Under the pieces are notes generated by a model. That model was given only the letters and a program-made list of their open reading frames with translations. It made no database searches and was not told the origin of the DNA. From assembly GCA_050008575.1 (NCBI GenBank), contig JBEKMJ010000036.1, positions 1 through 64,000 of the forward strand: a stretch of 64,000 nt of DNA, in the 5' to 3' direction. Every line of letters begins with the position of its first letter. The first letter of the stretch is position 1. This DNA comes from Bog-159 sp050008575 (GTDB lineage: Bacteria; Acidobacteriota; Terriglobia; Bryobacterales; Bryobacteraceae). Of this stretch, positions 26,001 to 33,710 are shown piece by piece. The translations under genes and the position numbers were made by a program.

Positions 26001-26031
26001 GCACAGCGCTTTTGGAAAGCCCGGCCTGTAA
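23017..26031 (+). CDS. Sensor histidine kinase with periplasmic two-component propeller
   Basis: The 1004-residue protein has a signal-like N-terminus, then about 660 residues of propeller repeats of the reg_prop type (LPNNWVNALLMDRVGRLWAG, MALAEGPDGAVWMGT, IVALAADPAGNMWAGT and others). A Y_Y_Y domain (SYRYTLEGTDKTWHATREH) follows, then one membrane helix (about 765-783). The cytosolic kinase is of the HisKA_3/NarX class with phospho-acceptor H802 (TDLHDDIGASLSQIAVLSE) and a C-terminal ATPase with N-box ECVHNAARHS and G-box RDNGRGID. This hybrid propeller sensor class detects carbohydrates or their products in Bacteroidetes; here no response regulator is fused. The cognate regulator is probably the LuxR-type gene at 27456, and the divergent amylase is a plausible target. 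Confidence 0.93.
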   Translation: MRAILLAAMAVPLCLESEVLPIRSYTTADGLASDHINCVVPDSRGFVWFCTPEGLSRFDGYRIVNFDTADGLPDRSVDAFLETRAGTYFVGTDRGLTEFRSSAAGGRFIAYRNPANGFDKPIYPLRQSTSGGIWCGTRGGLFEVLSGGRFRRQPLPGPERTHVTDVLEVGGSLWVATIDGIAVFGKEGAAQRITKETGLPNNWVNALLMDRVGRLWAGTRDGLVLLRDGGAGGRCGVQRVYTKKDGLPANDVMALAEGPDGAVWMGTAVGISRLIPGTGDAVFQNLTRSQGLTDRQIVALAADPAGNMWAGTEGGGVMKIGSAGFITFREQDGLATDRVFSVFGDRTGTVLAVTQSATQSGRAVAIFDGVNKFRTVGPTVVGDNPGWGQNQILLQSRTGEWWAATHGGLCRFAPTSAAGLEGRQPKACYAPDLNVFRVFEDSNGRIWASGQIGSANRLLRWDPARKTISRLEDGPKGHQLVSAFAEDHDGNIWMGLWGTDGGELFRYDGRHFTAFKFPDGGPATIFALLVDHLGRLWIASDGAGLGLLENPGRAPFHPRKYDTVSGLASNQVMAIVEDNTGRIYAGTGKGVDRLDPITGRIKHFSAADGLPHGEITSAFRDGSGYLWFATTQGLSRLTPAAERPPTIPSVLITDLETGGRRYPVSQAGEALLRPPKLDPSRNQLQATFAGFNNEPGDSLSYRYTLEGTDKTWHATREHTVNYAALEPGGYRFLVKAVNSEDQASASPAEIDFVVLPPFWRRWWFEGLALAALAGLVWAAHRYRVGQAVKLERMRTAIATDLHDDIGASLSQIAVLSEVARVHENLGQLQANDRLDRVATLARELADSMSDVVWSIRAEPEGVDSLIRRMREFAIDLLESQAIAFELRAPEKSPHLQLSLQARRQLLLIFKECVHNAARHSRATAVVADFEVAGQEILLRVRDNGRGIDDAGGAQGRNGGNGIQSMQRRAESLGGRMQWSASPGGGCTVEAHLPVRHSAFGKPGL

Positions 26032-26275
26032 CCCCCCTTGCCCCCCTGCATGTTCGTGTAGGTTCAGTCGGGCGGTGCGCGCGTGTTCTCAGGCGGATGG
26101 ACCCCAGCGACTTGCGCCGTGGCGAGGCACTTAATAAGTTGCCGGCGCGCCAGGGGCCCGGCTGGAACTATCGGCACATACCTGCAAGTATATGCGGCTT
26201 GTATGCGCAGCCTTATGCGGTCATAGTTAGCTGAGAGCGGAAATGAGCCGCTCACTAACAAAAATGGAGATGCTT

Positions 26276-27319
26276 ATGAAAACTTTGGAGAAGCTGCAAG
26301 AAACACGCTGTACGCGAGGCCGGATTCGCCGCGCACTCGGCCTCACGATCGGATTGGCCATTGTGGGGATGGCCGCCACGCCCGTCGAAGTCCTGGCGCA
26401 AGGAATACCCCCGTTTGTTTGGAATCCTAGCGGTTCCTTCCCGTACGACAACGGAGCCCTCCCGTCCCTGGCAGTGCAAGGGACCACCATAGTCGAGGTA
26501 CATCAGTCCGAGTCGGGCGTTACCGGGCCCCTCTTTTACCATACTGGCCAAATCCTGGCCAATGGAACGGTACAATGGGCCGCCAGCTCGTTTATGTACG
26601 ACAATGGCGCGGCGCCGTCGGTGGCCGTGAGCGGCACTTCAGTGATTGAGGTTCATCAATCGGACGCTTCGGCAGTTGGACCGCTCTATTATCACACGGG
26701 CAAGATCCAGTCCAATGGCACCATCACATGGGCGGGCAGCTCGTTCAAGTATGACAATGGCGCGGCGCCGTCCGTGGCAGTGGCCGGCTCGACTATTGTC
26801 GAGGTGCACCAGGGCCAAACCGGCGTGGGTCCACTGTGGTACCGCACAGGCGAAATCCAGCTTAATGGCACCGTCAAATGGGACTCCGGCGGCGCTTTGA
26901 AGTACGACAATGGCGCTCAACCGAGGGTGGCTATAGGCGGATCGACGATCCTGGAGGTACATCAGGCGGACTCAGGCGTTGTCGGCACCCTCTATTACCA
27001 CGCGGGCGAAATCCAGGCCAATAGCACGGTACTGTGGGCCGGCAGCTCATTCTCCTATGACACCGGCATTGCTCCCTCGATAGCGGTGTCCGGCCCGACA
27101 GTCGTAGAGGTGCATCAAGCCGTCACCGGCGTTGGTTCCCTCTATTACCACACGGGCGGTATTCAGGGCGACGGCACCGTAACATTTTCCTCCAGCGGCG
27201 CCTTCCCGTATGACACCGGTCTCACGCCTGGCGTGGCTGTCTCGGGCCCGACCATCCTGGATGTGCATCAGTCAGCCACTGGAGTCTCAGCCCTCTACTA
27301 TCACACCGCGGCTTATTAG
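26276..27319 (+). CDS. Secreted protein of six 47-residue repeats (propeller-like), family not recognised
   Basis: The 347-residue protein has a long signal peptide (residues 1 to about 42, ending VEVLAQG). The mature part is six near-identical units of about 47 residues with the consensus F-YDNG-APSVAVSGTT, then VEVHQS--GVGPLYYHTG-IQ-NGTV-WA. The sixth unit stops after YYHTAAY, lacking the last strand. The N-terminus supplies FVWNPSGSF, which looks like that missing strand. This is the circular closure expected of a six-bladed beta-propeller. No catalytic or metal motif is seen, so I infer a binding protein. Start ATG 26276 is preferred over 26243 because GGAG lies seven bases upstream. It lies between a propeller-type sensor kinase and a response regulator. 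The 244-base gap upstream has nothing I can assign. Confidence 0.8.
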   Translation: MKTLEKLQETRCTRGRIRRALGLTIGLAIVGMAATPVEVLAQGIPPFVWNPSGSFPYDNGALPSLAVQGTTIVEVHQSESGVTGPLFYHTGQILANGTVQWAASSFMYDNGAAPSVAVSGTSVIEVHQSDASAVGPLYYHTGKIQSNGTITWAGSSFKYDNGAAPSVAVAGSTIVEVHQGQTGVGPLWYRTGEIQLNGTVKWDSGGALKYDNGAQPRVAIGGSTILEVHQADSGVVGTLYYHAGEIQANSTVLWAGSSFSYDTGIAPSIAVSGPTVVEVHQAVTGVGSLYYHTGGIQGDGTVTFSSSGAFPYDTGLTPGVAVSGPTILDVHQSATGVSALYYHTAAY

Positions 27320-27329
27320 AACAGCTAAA

Positions 27330-27408
27330 CCCGCCCTCCGACGGTAGCGGCTCGGCCGATTCGGAGGGCGGGCAATTATGCCCGCAGCCGGCTTTTAGCC
27401 GGCTCTAG
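27330..27408. repeat. 12-bp inverted repeat plus palindromic element
   Basis: CCCGCCCTCCGA (27330-27341) pairs perfectly with TCGGAGGGCGGG (27361-27372), eleven bases after the repeat-protein stop. Element modules GCGGGCA/TGCCCGC and AGCCGGCT follow. The hairpin could end transcription before the response-regulator gene, although no T-run follows. Confidence 0.75.
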
Positions 27409-27455
27409 CAGCGCCTTCGCAAAGCATTACACTGAAGCGTGTACAGGATGACATA

Positions 27456-28112
27456 GTGGGGGGAATATCTGAAGCGGTCATCGGAGTGGCGGTTGTCGAA
27501 GACCAAAAGGAGATGCGCGAAGGTATCGCGTTCCTGATCAACCATACCGACGGCTTCGAGTGCCGGCATGCCTATGCCTCGATGGAGGCTGCCCTGGAGG
27601 GAATCGGGGACAATCCGCCGCGCGTCGCCCTTATGGACATCGGCCTGCCCGGACTCAGCGGCATCGAAGGAGTCCGGATTCTGCAAGCGCGTTATCCATC
27701 GATTGCGCCGGTCATGCTGACGGTATTCAAGGACGACGACCGGATTTTTCAGGCCATCTGCGCGGGCGCCTGCGGATACTTGCTGAAACAGACGCCGCCC
27801 GGCCGGCTGATGGAGGCGGTGAAGCAGATCGCCGAGGGCGGCGCAGCCATGTCTCCGGAAGTGGCCATGCGCGTAGTGAAGTTGTTTCGCCAAACGCCGC
27901 CGCGCGAAGCCGGTTCCGCGGGCCTTTCGCCGCAGGAGATGCGTCTGTTGAAGCTGCTCACCGAAGGTCATCACACCAAGACGGCAGCCGCGGAACTAGG
28001 CATCAGCGTGCACACGGTCACCTTTCACCTGCGATCGATTTATGAAAAGCTGCACGTGCATTCGCGTTCGGAGGCGGTGGCGCGCGCGTTGCGGGAGGGT
28101 CTGGTGCATTGA
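27456..28112 (+). CDS. LuxR/NarL-type response regulator
   Basis: The 218-residue regulator has a receiver domain with acidic pocket VVEDQKE, phospho-acceptor D61 in LMDIGLPG, the switch Thr in MLTVFKDDD and Lys in YLLKQTPP. A LuxR helix-turn-helix follows (LSPQEMRLLKLLTEGHHTK, then LGISVHTVTFHLRSIYEKL). It starts with GTG. It should be phosphorylated by the HisKA_3 kinase at 23017, which belongs to the class that pairs with NarL-type regulators. Between them lies only the secreted repeat protein, making that gene the first candidate target or co-sensor. Its stop overlaps no gene, but the next peptidase begins 60 bases downstream. Confidence 0.95.
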   Translation: MGGISEAVIGVAVVEDQKEMREGIAFLINHTDGFECRHAYASMEAALEGIGDNPPRVALMDIGLPGLSGIEGVRILQARYPSIAPVMLTVFKDDDRIFQAICAGACGYLLKQTPPGRLMEAVKQIAEGGAAMSPEVAMRVVKLFRQTPPREAGSAGLSPQEMRLLKLLTEGHHTKTAAAELGISVHTVTFHLRSIYEKLHVHSRSEAVARALREGLVH

Positions 28113-28158
28113 AGGCGCCGCCCATTGGGATTCAACCCGATCTGAACTACCATACACT

Positions 28159-28164
28159 GGGAGG
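28159..28164 (+). promoter_or_regulatory. Shine-Dalgarno GGGAGG selecting the TTG start at 28172
   Basis: GGGAGG lies seven bases before TTG 28172. From there the reading gives a normal signal peptide, which the upstream TTG at 28109 would not. Confidence 0.6.
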
Positions 28165-28171
28165 CACCCCA

Positions 28172-30109
28172 TTGTTCCGCGCAGCATTTCTCTCTTTGTT
28201 TTTTGCCGCGGCCATGGCCGCACAGGATGACGCGCTGGCCGGCCGCGTCGGCAACACCGGCTTCGTGCAACTGACGGCCGAGAGTTTCGCTAAACTCTCG
28301 CCGCGCGAGCAGGCTTTGGCTTACTGGTTGAGCCAGGCGTCCATCGCCACCGATCCCATAATCTACGGCCAGATGTCGCGATTCGGGCTGCGCCAGAAGC
28401 GGCTGCTCGAAAGCATCCTCGAAAACACGCCCACGCATCCCAAGAGCATTGTCGATTTCGCCATGCTGTTCTGGGCCAACAAAGGAAATCACAACGAGCT
28501 GACGTCGCAGAAATTTCTGCCCGAATGCACGTTTGAGGAATTCAAGGCCGCCGCCGGACCGAAGCTGGCCGCGGAAGTCGACGCGCTGAAAGCGTCGCTG
28601 TTCGACCCGGATTTCGAGCGGATGATCACGGCCAAGAGCCCGCGCGGCGCGCTCGACATTTTGCAGGCCAGTTCCAACGATTTCTACTCCGCGGGACTCA
28701 GCCTGGTGGATATTCAAGGCTTCCACGAGCGGTATCCGTTGAACTCACGCCTCGCCAAAGGGCCGGACGGCAAGCTGCGCGAAGAGGTCTACCGCGCCGG
28801 GACGCCGGATGGCAAAGTGCCGCCGGGCCTGTACGCGGAGTATCTGCGTAGAGCCAACAGCGCGCTGGAGCATGCTCGCGCTTACGCCGCTCCGCCGCAG
28901 GCGGCCGCGATCGGTTCGCTGATCCGTTTTTATCAGACCGGGGACCCGCACGATTGGGTGCAATTCGGCATCGACTGGGTGCGGGACAACCCGGCCGTCG
29001 ATTTCGACAACGGCTTCATCGAAGTGTATCGCGACGCGCGCGGCGCCAAAGGCAGTTCGCAGAGTTTCGTCACCGTCACCGACGAAGCCCTGGCCAGCCG
29101 CATGCGCAAGCTGTCGGACAACGCGCAGTACTTCGAAGACCACGCGCCTTGGCTCGCCGAGTACAAGATGCAGGGCGTGAAGCCGCCGGTGGCCAAGGCC
29201 GTGGAAGCGCTGATCGAAACGGGCGACTTCCATGTGAGCACCATCGGCGACAATCTGCCCAACGAAAACGAGGTGCACGAGAAGTACGGATCGAAGAGTT
29301 TCATGTTCACCGGCAGCATCCACGCTTTGGAGCATGCCACCGGTTCCGGGCCGTTGGATGAGTTTGCAGCTTCGCCGGAGGAGATCGCCCTCGGCAGGAA
29401 ATATGGCGACGAGGCCGGAGCCTTGGTGACGGCCCTGCACGAAGTCATCGGTCACGGGTCGGGCAAGCTCAGCCCGAAGCTGACTCACGAGCCCAGCTAC
29501 TACCTGAAGGAATACTTTTCCACGTTGGAGGAGGCGCGCGCCGACTTGATGGCGCTGTGGAATGCCTTCGATCCCAAGCTGCGGGAGCTGGGGCTGGTCT
29601 CCAGCCCGGACGTGGGCAAGGCGATGTACGATTCTGCCGCGCGGACCGTGTTGATGCAGTTGCGGCGCATCCTGAAGGGCGACACCATCGAAGAGGACCA
29701 TCAGCGCGGCCGCCAGTTGATCGTCCGCTACATCATGGATAAGACCGGCGCCATCGAGCAGATCGAGCGCGGCGGCAAGACTTATATGGCCGTGCGCGAT
29801 TACGACAAGATGCACCAGGGGGTGGGGATGCTGCTGGCCGAATTGATGCGCATCAAGGCGGAGGGCGACTATGACGCGATCAAGGCGTTGGTGGATCGCT
29901 ACGGCGTGCATTTCGATCCCAAAGTACGCGATCGGGTGGTCAGCCGCTATGCGAAGCTCAACATACCGACTTACTGGGCAGGCATCAATCCGCAACTGAC
30001 CGCGTCATTCGCCGCGGATGGAAAAGTCGTGAAGGTGACCATGTCGTATCCGCGCGACTATATGCGCCAGCAACTGGACTATTCCGCTGAAAACCAGCCC
30101 AGCAGATAG
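28172..30109 (+). CDS. Dipeptidyl peptidase III-type metallopeptidase (M49)
   Basis: The 645-residue protein starts with a signal peptide (FRAAFLSLFFAAAMAAQ). The zinc motif of the M49 family is H423-E-V-I-G-H428, the six-residue HExxGH form unique to this family, and the third ligand lies in EEARAD (E453/E454). Both are intact. M49 enzymes remove dipeptides from the N-terminus of short peptides. Most are cytosolic, but the signal peptide here points to the periplasm or medium, as in other acidobacterial and Bacteroides homologues. It fits with tricorn (40896) and the TAP-like peptidase (49204) in peptide use. The stop codon lies at the first bases of a palindromic element. Confidence 0.92.
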   Translation: MFRAAFLSLFFAAAMAAQDDALAGRVGNTGFVQLTAESFAKLSPREQALAYWLSQASIATDPIIYGQMSRFGLRQKRLLESILENTPTHPKSIVDFAMLFWANKGNHNELTSQKFLPECTFEEFKAAAGPKLAAEVDALKASLFDPDFERMITAKSPRGALDILQASSNDFYSAGLSLVDIQGFHERYPLNSRLAKGPDGKLREEVYRAGTPDGKVPPGLYAEYLRRANSALEHARAYAAPPQAAAIGSLIRFYQTGDPHDWVQFGIDWVRDNPAVDFDNGFIEVYRDARGAKGSSQSFVTVTDEALASRMRKLSDNAQYFEDHAPWLAEYKMQGVKPPVAKAVEALIETGDFHVSTIGDNLPNENEVHEKYGSKSFMFTGSIHALEHATGSGPLDEFAASPEEIALGRKYGDEAGALVTALHEVIGHGSGKLSPKLTHEPSYYLKEYFSTLEEARADLMALWNAFDPKLRELGLVSSPDVGKAMYDSAARTVLMQLRRILKGDTIEEDHQRGRQLIVRYIMDKTGAIEQIERGGKTYMAVRDYDKMHQGVGMLLAELMRIKAEGDYDAIKALVDRYGVHFDPKVRDRVVSRYAKLNIPTYWAGINPQLTASFAADGKVVKVTMSYPRDYMRQQLDYSAENQPSR

Positions 30110-30175
30110 TGGGGCAGGCTCGCAGCCTGCGCGGGCCTCGTAGGCCCGCTCTTCGGCGAGCGAAGCTCGCCCCTG
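30109..30175. repeat. Palindromic element after the M49 peptidase
   Basis: GTGGGGC start, hairpins GCAGGCT/AGCCTGC, GCGGGCCT/AGGCCCGC and GGCGAGC/GCTCGCC. The gene's last base is the element's first G. Confidence 0.8.
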
Positions 30176-30230
30176 GAGTTTCTACATTTTGTCCGCGGCC
30201 AATCGAGCGTCAAGCGGCGCCATGCGCCGT

Positions 30231-30884
30231 CTATGGCAGGGCAGGCCACTTCCCCAATAGCGCCTTAACCTCCGGATACTTCACTCGCGCGTATTCCAGC
30301 TTGGTTTTCGCCTCATCGCTCCACTTGCCCTCGTCGGTCAGCACGGTCCCCAAAACCAGGTTGGCCTTAAACGAGTAGCTATGCAGCTTCATCGCCTGGC
30401 GCGCCACGGCTTCGGCCTCCGCGTAGCGCTTCTGGCCTGTGAGCAACGCCGCCAAGTTGGTGAACGCCACCACGTGCTCCGGATTCGATTGCATCAGACG
30501 CCGGAACACCTGCTCGGCTTCGTCATTCTTGCCGGCCGCTTCCAACTCCAGCGCAAGGTTGTTCCAAGCCTCAAAGTACAGAGGATCGAGGGCCACGGCC
30601 TCCCGGTACGCCGCGATGGCTTCATCCTGCTGTTTCTTCTTGGCCAGGTGCTCCGCTTTTTCCGCGGCCTTGCGCGCCGCGCGCACTGGCTCGTGCGGCG
30701 TAATCGGGTGCTTGGCAATAGTTGGGTCGTCGGCCGCTTCAAAGCTGGCCGGCCCCAGGCTTGACCGGCTTTCGCTGGCGGGCGTCAACGCACGGGTTTG
30801 GTCGGTCGTCATACCGCGGTTCTGTGCCAGCAGCCCCGCCGTCAGTAACAGACTTCCCGAGGTAAAGAACAAAAGGCAGCGCAT
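30231..30884 (-). CDS. Secreted TPR-repeat protein (small)
   Basis: The 217-residue protein has a signal peptide (MRCLLFFTSGSLLLTAGLLA). A low-complexity stretch and a charged helix (AARKAAEKAEHLAKKKQQDE) lead into three or four TPRs (AIAAYREAVALDPLYFEAWN, EAEQVFRRLMQSNPEHVVAF, AEAVARQAMKLHSYSFKAN). ATG 30884 is chosen because GGAGG lies nine bases upstream; the in-frame ATG at 30905 is possible. It follows directly after the larger TPR gene and is probably co-transcribed. TPRs mediate protein contacts; the partner is unknown. Confidence 0.85.
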   Translation of the reverse strand: MRCLLFFTSGSLLLTAGLLAQNRGMTTDQTRALTPASESRSSLGPASFEAADDPTIAKHPITPHEPVRAARKAAEKAEHLAKKKQQDEAIAAYREAVALDPLYFEAWNNLALELEAAGKNDEAEQVFRRLMQSNPEHVVAFTNLAALLTGQKRYAEAEAVARQAMKLHSYSFKANLVLGTVLTDEGKWSDEAKTKLEYARVKYPEVKALLGKWPALP

Positions 30885-30906
30885 CCGCAGTCCCTCCGGC
30901 TCCATT

Positions 30907-32121
30907 TTACTTCTTCTGCAGCATTTTGCCGAGCTCGGCCTCTTTCGCCTCTTTCACCTGCGCGCCTTTGGCGAAGGCCTCCTTGCTGCCCTCCACATCG
31001 CCTTTCTGCCGCAACAACTGCCCCAGCGTGTTGTAGGGTCCCGGATCGCCCGGATCCAAGCGGATCGCCGTGCGCAACGCCGCTTCGGCGCCCTCGCGAT
31101 CGCCCTTTTGTTTCAGCGCCGTTCCTAGCATGAAATAAGCCTGGGCGTAATCGGGGCGCACGGCGATAGCGGCTTGCATCTGTTTGGCGGCTTCGCCGAA
31201 GGCGCCGGTCTGCCAATACGCGATGCCCAGCGTATAGTGCGCTTCGGCCATGTTGGGGTCCAGTTCCATGGCCCTTTGCAGTTCGGCCGTGGCTCCCTCA
31301 ATATCGTCCTTGTTCTTCAGCGCCACGCCCAGATCGTAATGCGCGCCGGCGAGATCCGGTTCCCGTTTGATAGCCTCCCGCAACTGTTCCACCGCCTGGT
31401 CCAGGTCGCCCTTCTGAATGCAGGCAAACCCCAGGTTGACGCGCGCCATGTTGTAGGAGGGGTCCGCATCCAGGATCTTCCGGAACTGCGCGATACCTTC
31501 ATCCGCGCGGCGCGTCTTCACCAGCATGGTACCCAGGTTATTGCGCGCGTCCGGATCGGCGGGATTCAGATCCACGGCATGTTGGTAGGCATCCACGGCG
31601 GCGCTCAGATCGCCCGTATTCTGGTAGACCACTCCCAGTTCGTTCCACGCGTCCCAGTGCTTGCCATCTGCCGCGACGGCAGCCTTCAGATGCGCCAGCG
31701 CACCCGCGTCTTCGCCCTGCGATTTCAGGGCTACCCCCAGCTTGTACTGGTATTCGAAGTTGCCGGGATCGAGCGCCGCGGCGCTCTGCAGATGAGGAAT
31801 ACTGAGGCCGGGATTATCCTCCAGCCAATAGACTGCGCCCAGGTGGTACTGCGCCGGCGCGAACTTCGGGTCCAGATCGAGGGATCGCTGGAAGCTCCGG
31901 ATGGCTTCCTCGCGCCGATTAAGAACTGCCAGCAGAAAGCCCACCTGGTCTTGCAGGTGCGCCGATTTGGGGTCCAGGTCGGCCGCCTGTCGATAAACCG
32001 CGAGTGCGCCGACGGCGTCGCCCTTCGCCTTCAGCGCCGCACCGCGTTCCTCCAGTTCCTGCACCGAATCGGCGGCGTGAGACAATATGCACAGCGCCAG
32101 GAGTACCGCGAGAAATCGCAC
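30907..32121 (-). CDS. Secreted TPR-repeat protein (large)
   Basis: The 404-residue protein has a short signal peptide (residues 1-16, ending SHAA). The remainder is about eleven consecutive 34-residue TPR units (e.g. AIRSFQRSLDLDPKFAPAQY, AVDAYQHAVDLNPADPDARN, AAKQMQAAIAVRPDYAQAYF), ending in a charged tail. It probably forms a superhelical scaffold in the periplasm. The GTG start lies eight bases after a TATAAT, suggesting a leaderless message. The small TPR gene follows it closely in the same direction. Confidence 0.9.
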   Translation of the reverse strand: MRFLAVLLALCILSHAADSVQELEERGAALKAKGDAVGALAVYRQAADLDPKSAHLQDQVGFLLAVLNRREEAIRSFQRSLDLDPKFAPAQYHLGAVYWLEDNPGLSIPHLQSAAALDPGNFEYQYKLGVALKSQGEDAGALAHLKAAVAADGKHWDAWNELGVVYQNTGDLSAAVDAYQHAVDLNPADPDARNNLGTMLVKTRRADEGIAQFRKILDADPSYNMARVNLGFACIQKGDLDQAVEQLREAIKREPDLAGAHYDLGVALKNKDDIEGATAELQRAMELDPNMAEAHYTLGIAYWQTGAFGEAAKQMQAAIAVRPDYAQAYFMLGTALKQKGDREGAEAALRTAIRLDPGDPGPYNTLGQLLRQKGDVEGSKEAFAKGAQVKEAKEAELGKMLQKK

Positions 32122-32129
32122 TTGGCTCT

Positions 32130-32135
32130 ATTATA
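32130..32135 (-). promoter_or_regulatory. -10 TATAAT, eight bases before GTG 32121
   Basis: Consensus TATAAT on the minus strand. The expected transcription start coincides with the GTG, and no Shine-Dalgarno sequence is present. Confidence 0.45.
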
Positions 32136-32215
32136 CTGGACGGTGGGGAACTGGTTTCAGGAAAGCGATGCTGCCGCGCCGCGGAGTGCTTGGGGCCGGC
32201 CGCGAAACTTGTTAC

Positions 32216-32244
32216 TTGACTCCGCGTCCCGTTTTGCATAGACT
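32216..32244 (+). promoter_or_regulatory. Sigma-70-like promoter TTGACT-N17-TAGACT
   Basis: TTGACT at 32216-32221 and TAGACT at 32239-32244 with 17-base spacing. ATG 32271 lies 26 bases after the -10, so a short leader is expected. Confidence 0.5.
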
Positions 32245-32270
32245 TAGCGGTATTGTTAATCTTGCGTTAA

Positions 32271-33518
32271 ATGAAGGATACTGGGGCCACTAGCGTCGAA
32301 CGGGAGGCATTGCACTCTCAAATCGAGAAGTTGAACCGCAGCAGCATCCTGCATGGGTCGGAGTCTCTGTGCAAGCTCCTCAAGTATTTGGGCGAGCACT
32401 CGTTGGATGCGCCGGGATCGTCTTTGAAGGAGTACCAGATCGCCACCGAAGTCTTCGGCCGCCCTCCCGATTTCGATTCCCGGGTGGATTCCACGGTGCG
32501 CGTGCAGACCGGCCGTTTGCGGTCTAAGCTGGCCGAATATTATGCCGGCGAGGGAGTGCCGGATCGCCTGGTGATCGAGATCCCCAAAGGCGCTTATTCG
32601 CTCACCTATCACATCCGGCCGCCGGTGGAGACGCCGGCGCCTCCACCCGCCGCGCCATCCGGCCCCAAGTCTCCGGCGACGCGGTCTTATCCGCTTTCCT
32701 GGTTCCTGGTCTCCATCGCCATCGGCGCCGCGGCCGCGGTGGCGGGCACCATCATGGCGACCCGTTTCATGGCGCCGCGGCCGGTGGTCGGGAACGAGCA
32801 GCCGGCGCCCGCGCTAAAGGCTTTTTGGGGCGCTTTTTCCAATGGTCCGGAGCCGCCGCTGGTGGTTTACAGCAACGCCGAGTTCGTCGGCAGGCCTGAG
32901 GCGGGTCTTCGGTATTTCAAGCCCAGCCTGGACGCCGGCAAGCCCATTATGGATCACTATACGGGCGTCGGGGAAGTGATGGCCGTCCACGAGCTCGATC
33001 AGGTATTCGCCAGCCTGAAACATGAGCTGCATATCAAGCGGGGAAGGCTGCTGGCTTGGGACGACGCCAAGAACAGCGATCTCATCTTCATCGGCTCCCC
33101 CTCCGAGAACCTCTCCCTACGCGAGCTGCGCGGCACGCGGGATTTCGTTTTCGCCCGCAAACCCTCCGCTCCCCGCAAGGGCGACCTGATGATTTCCAAT
33201 CTTCATCCCGCCGCCTCCGAGCAGGCCTCCTATCTCGCATCGGACGGGCTCATCACCGAGGATTATGCACTGGTAGCCCTCACCTCCGGCCCGAACCCGA
33301 GCCACCGGGTCCTGATCCTGGCTGGGATCACCACCTTCGGCACGCAGGCGGCGGTCGAGTTTGTGTGCCGGGCGCAGCGCTTGGACGAGTTGATTTCAAA
33401 AACCGGTCCCGCACCGTTTGAAGCCCTGCTGCGCGTGAAGGTGAGCGGCGGTGTGCCCGTGCAGTCGGATCTGTTGATTTGGCACGTTCACACCTGGGGT
33501 AGCGAGAGCACGAACTAA
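32271..33518 (+). CDS. Winged-helix-like / single-pass membrane protein, acidobacterial type
   Basis: I recognise the architecture but not a named function. Residues about 10-110 match the acidobacterial N-terminal domain typified by LKEYQIATEVFGRPPDFDSR, VDSTVRVQTGRLRSKLAEYY and IEIPKGAYSLTYH. It is predicted to be a winged-helix, DNA-binding-like module and is often fused to TPR or cyclase domains. A proline-rich linker and one membrane helix (SWFLVSIAIGAAAAVAGTI) follow. The C-terminal 240 residues (YSNAEFVGRPEAGLRY, ELRGTRDFVFARKP, FVCRAQRLDEL) resemble an extracytoplasmic ligand domain. The layout suggests a ToxR-like membrane-bound regulator, which is inference. Confidence 0.75.
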   Translation: MKDTGATSVEREALHSQIEKLNRSSILHGSESLCKLLKYLGEHSLDAPGSSLKEYQIATEVFGRPPDFDSRVDSTVRVQTGRLRSKLAEYYAGEGVPDRLVIEIPKGAYSLTYHIRPPVETPAPPPAAPSGPKSPATRSYPLSWFLVSIAIGAAAAVAGTIMATRFMAPRPVVGNEQPAPALKAFWGAFSNGPEPPLVVYSNAEFVGRPEAGLRYFKPSLDAGKPIMDHYTGVGEVMAVHELDQVFASLKHELHIKRGRLLAWDDAKNSDLIFIGSPSENLSLRELRGTRDFVFARKPSAPRKGDLMISNLHPAASEQASYLASDGLITEDYALVALTSGPNPSHRVLILAGITTFGTQAAVEFVCRAQRLDELISKTGPAPFEALLRVKVSGGVPVQSDLLIWHVHTWGSESTN

Positions 33519-33526
33519 CCGGGCTA

Positions 33527-33669
33527 GTGGGGCAGGCTCGCAGCCAGGCTCGCAGCCTGCGCGGGTTCTCCAGAACCCGCTCCTGGCGTGCTTTGCTTGC
33601 CTGTGGGCGCGTGTAGCTTGCCCTTGGGCGGGTCTGGAGACCCGCCGCAGGCGTAGACGCCTGCCCCAC
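33527..33669. repeat. Long composite palindromic element
   Basis: GTGGGGC ... GCCCCAC framing with modules GCAGGCT/AGCCTGC (partly duplicated), CGGGTTCT/AGAACCCG, GCGGGTCT/AGACCCGC and GCAGGCGT/ACGCCTGC. It occupies most of the gap between two convergent genes. Confidence 0.85.
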
Positions 33670-33710
33670 CAAATGGCCAATTTCCAGTAGGAGAGCGGCT
33701 TCCTTCTGGC

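Noticed and set aside
26402..27319. Regular repeats suggesting a CRISPR array or minisatellite
   Set aside because: The period (about 141 bases) is a multiple of three, the frame is open, and the pattern is conserved at protein level. There are no unique spacers.
28745..29995. 416-codon open frame opposite the M49 peptidase
   Set aside because: Shadow frame without domains; the plus strand has HExxGH and EEARAD.
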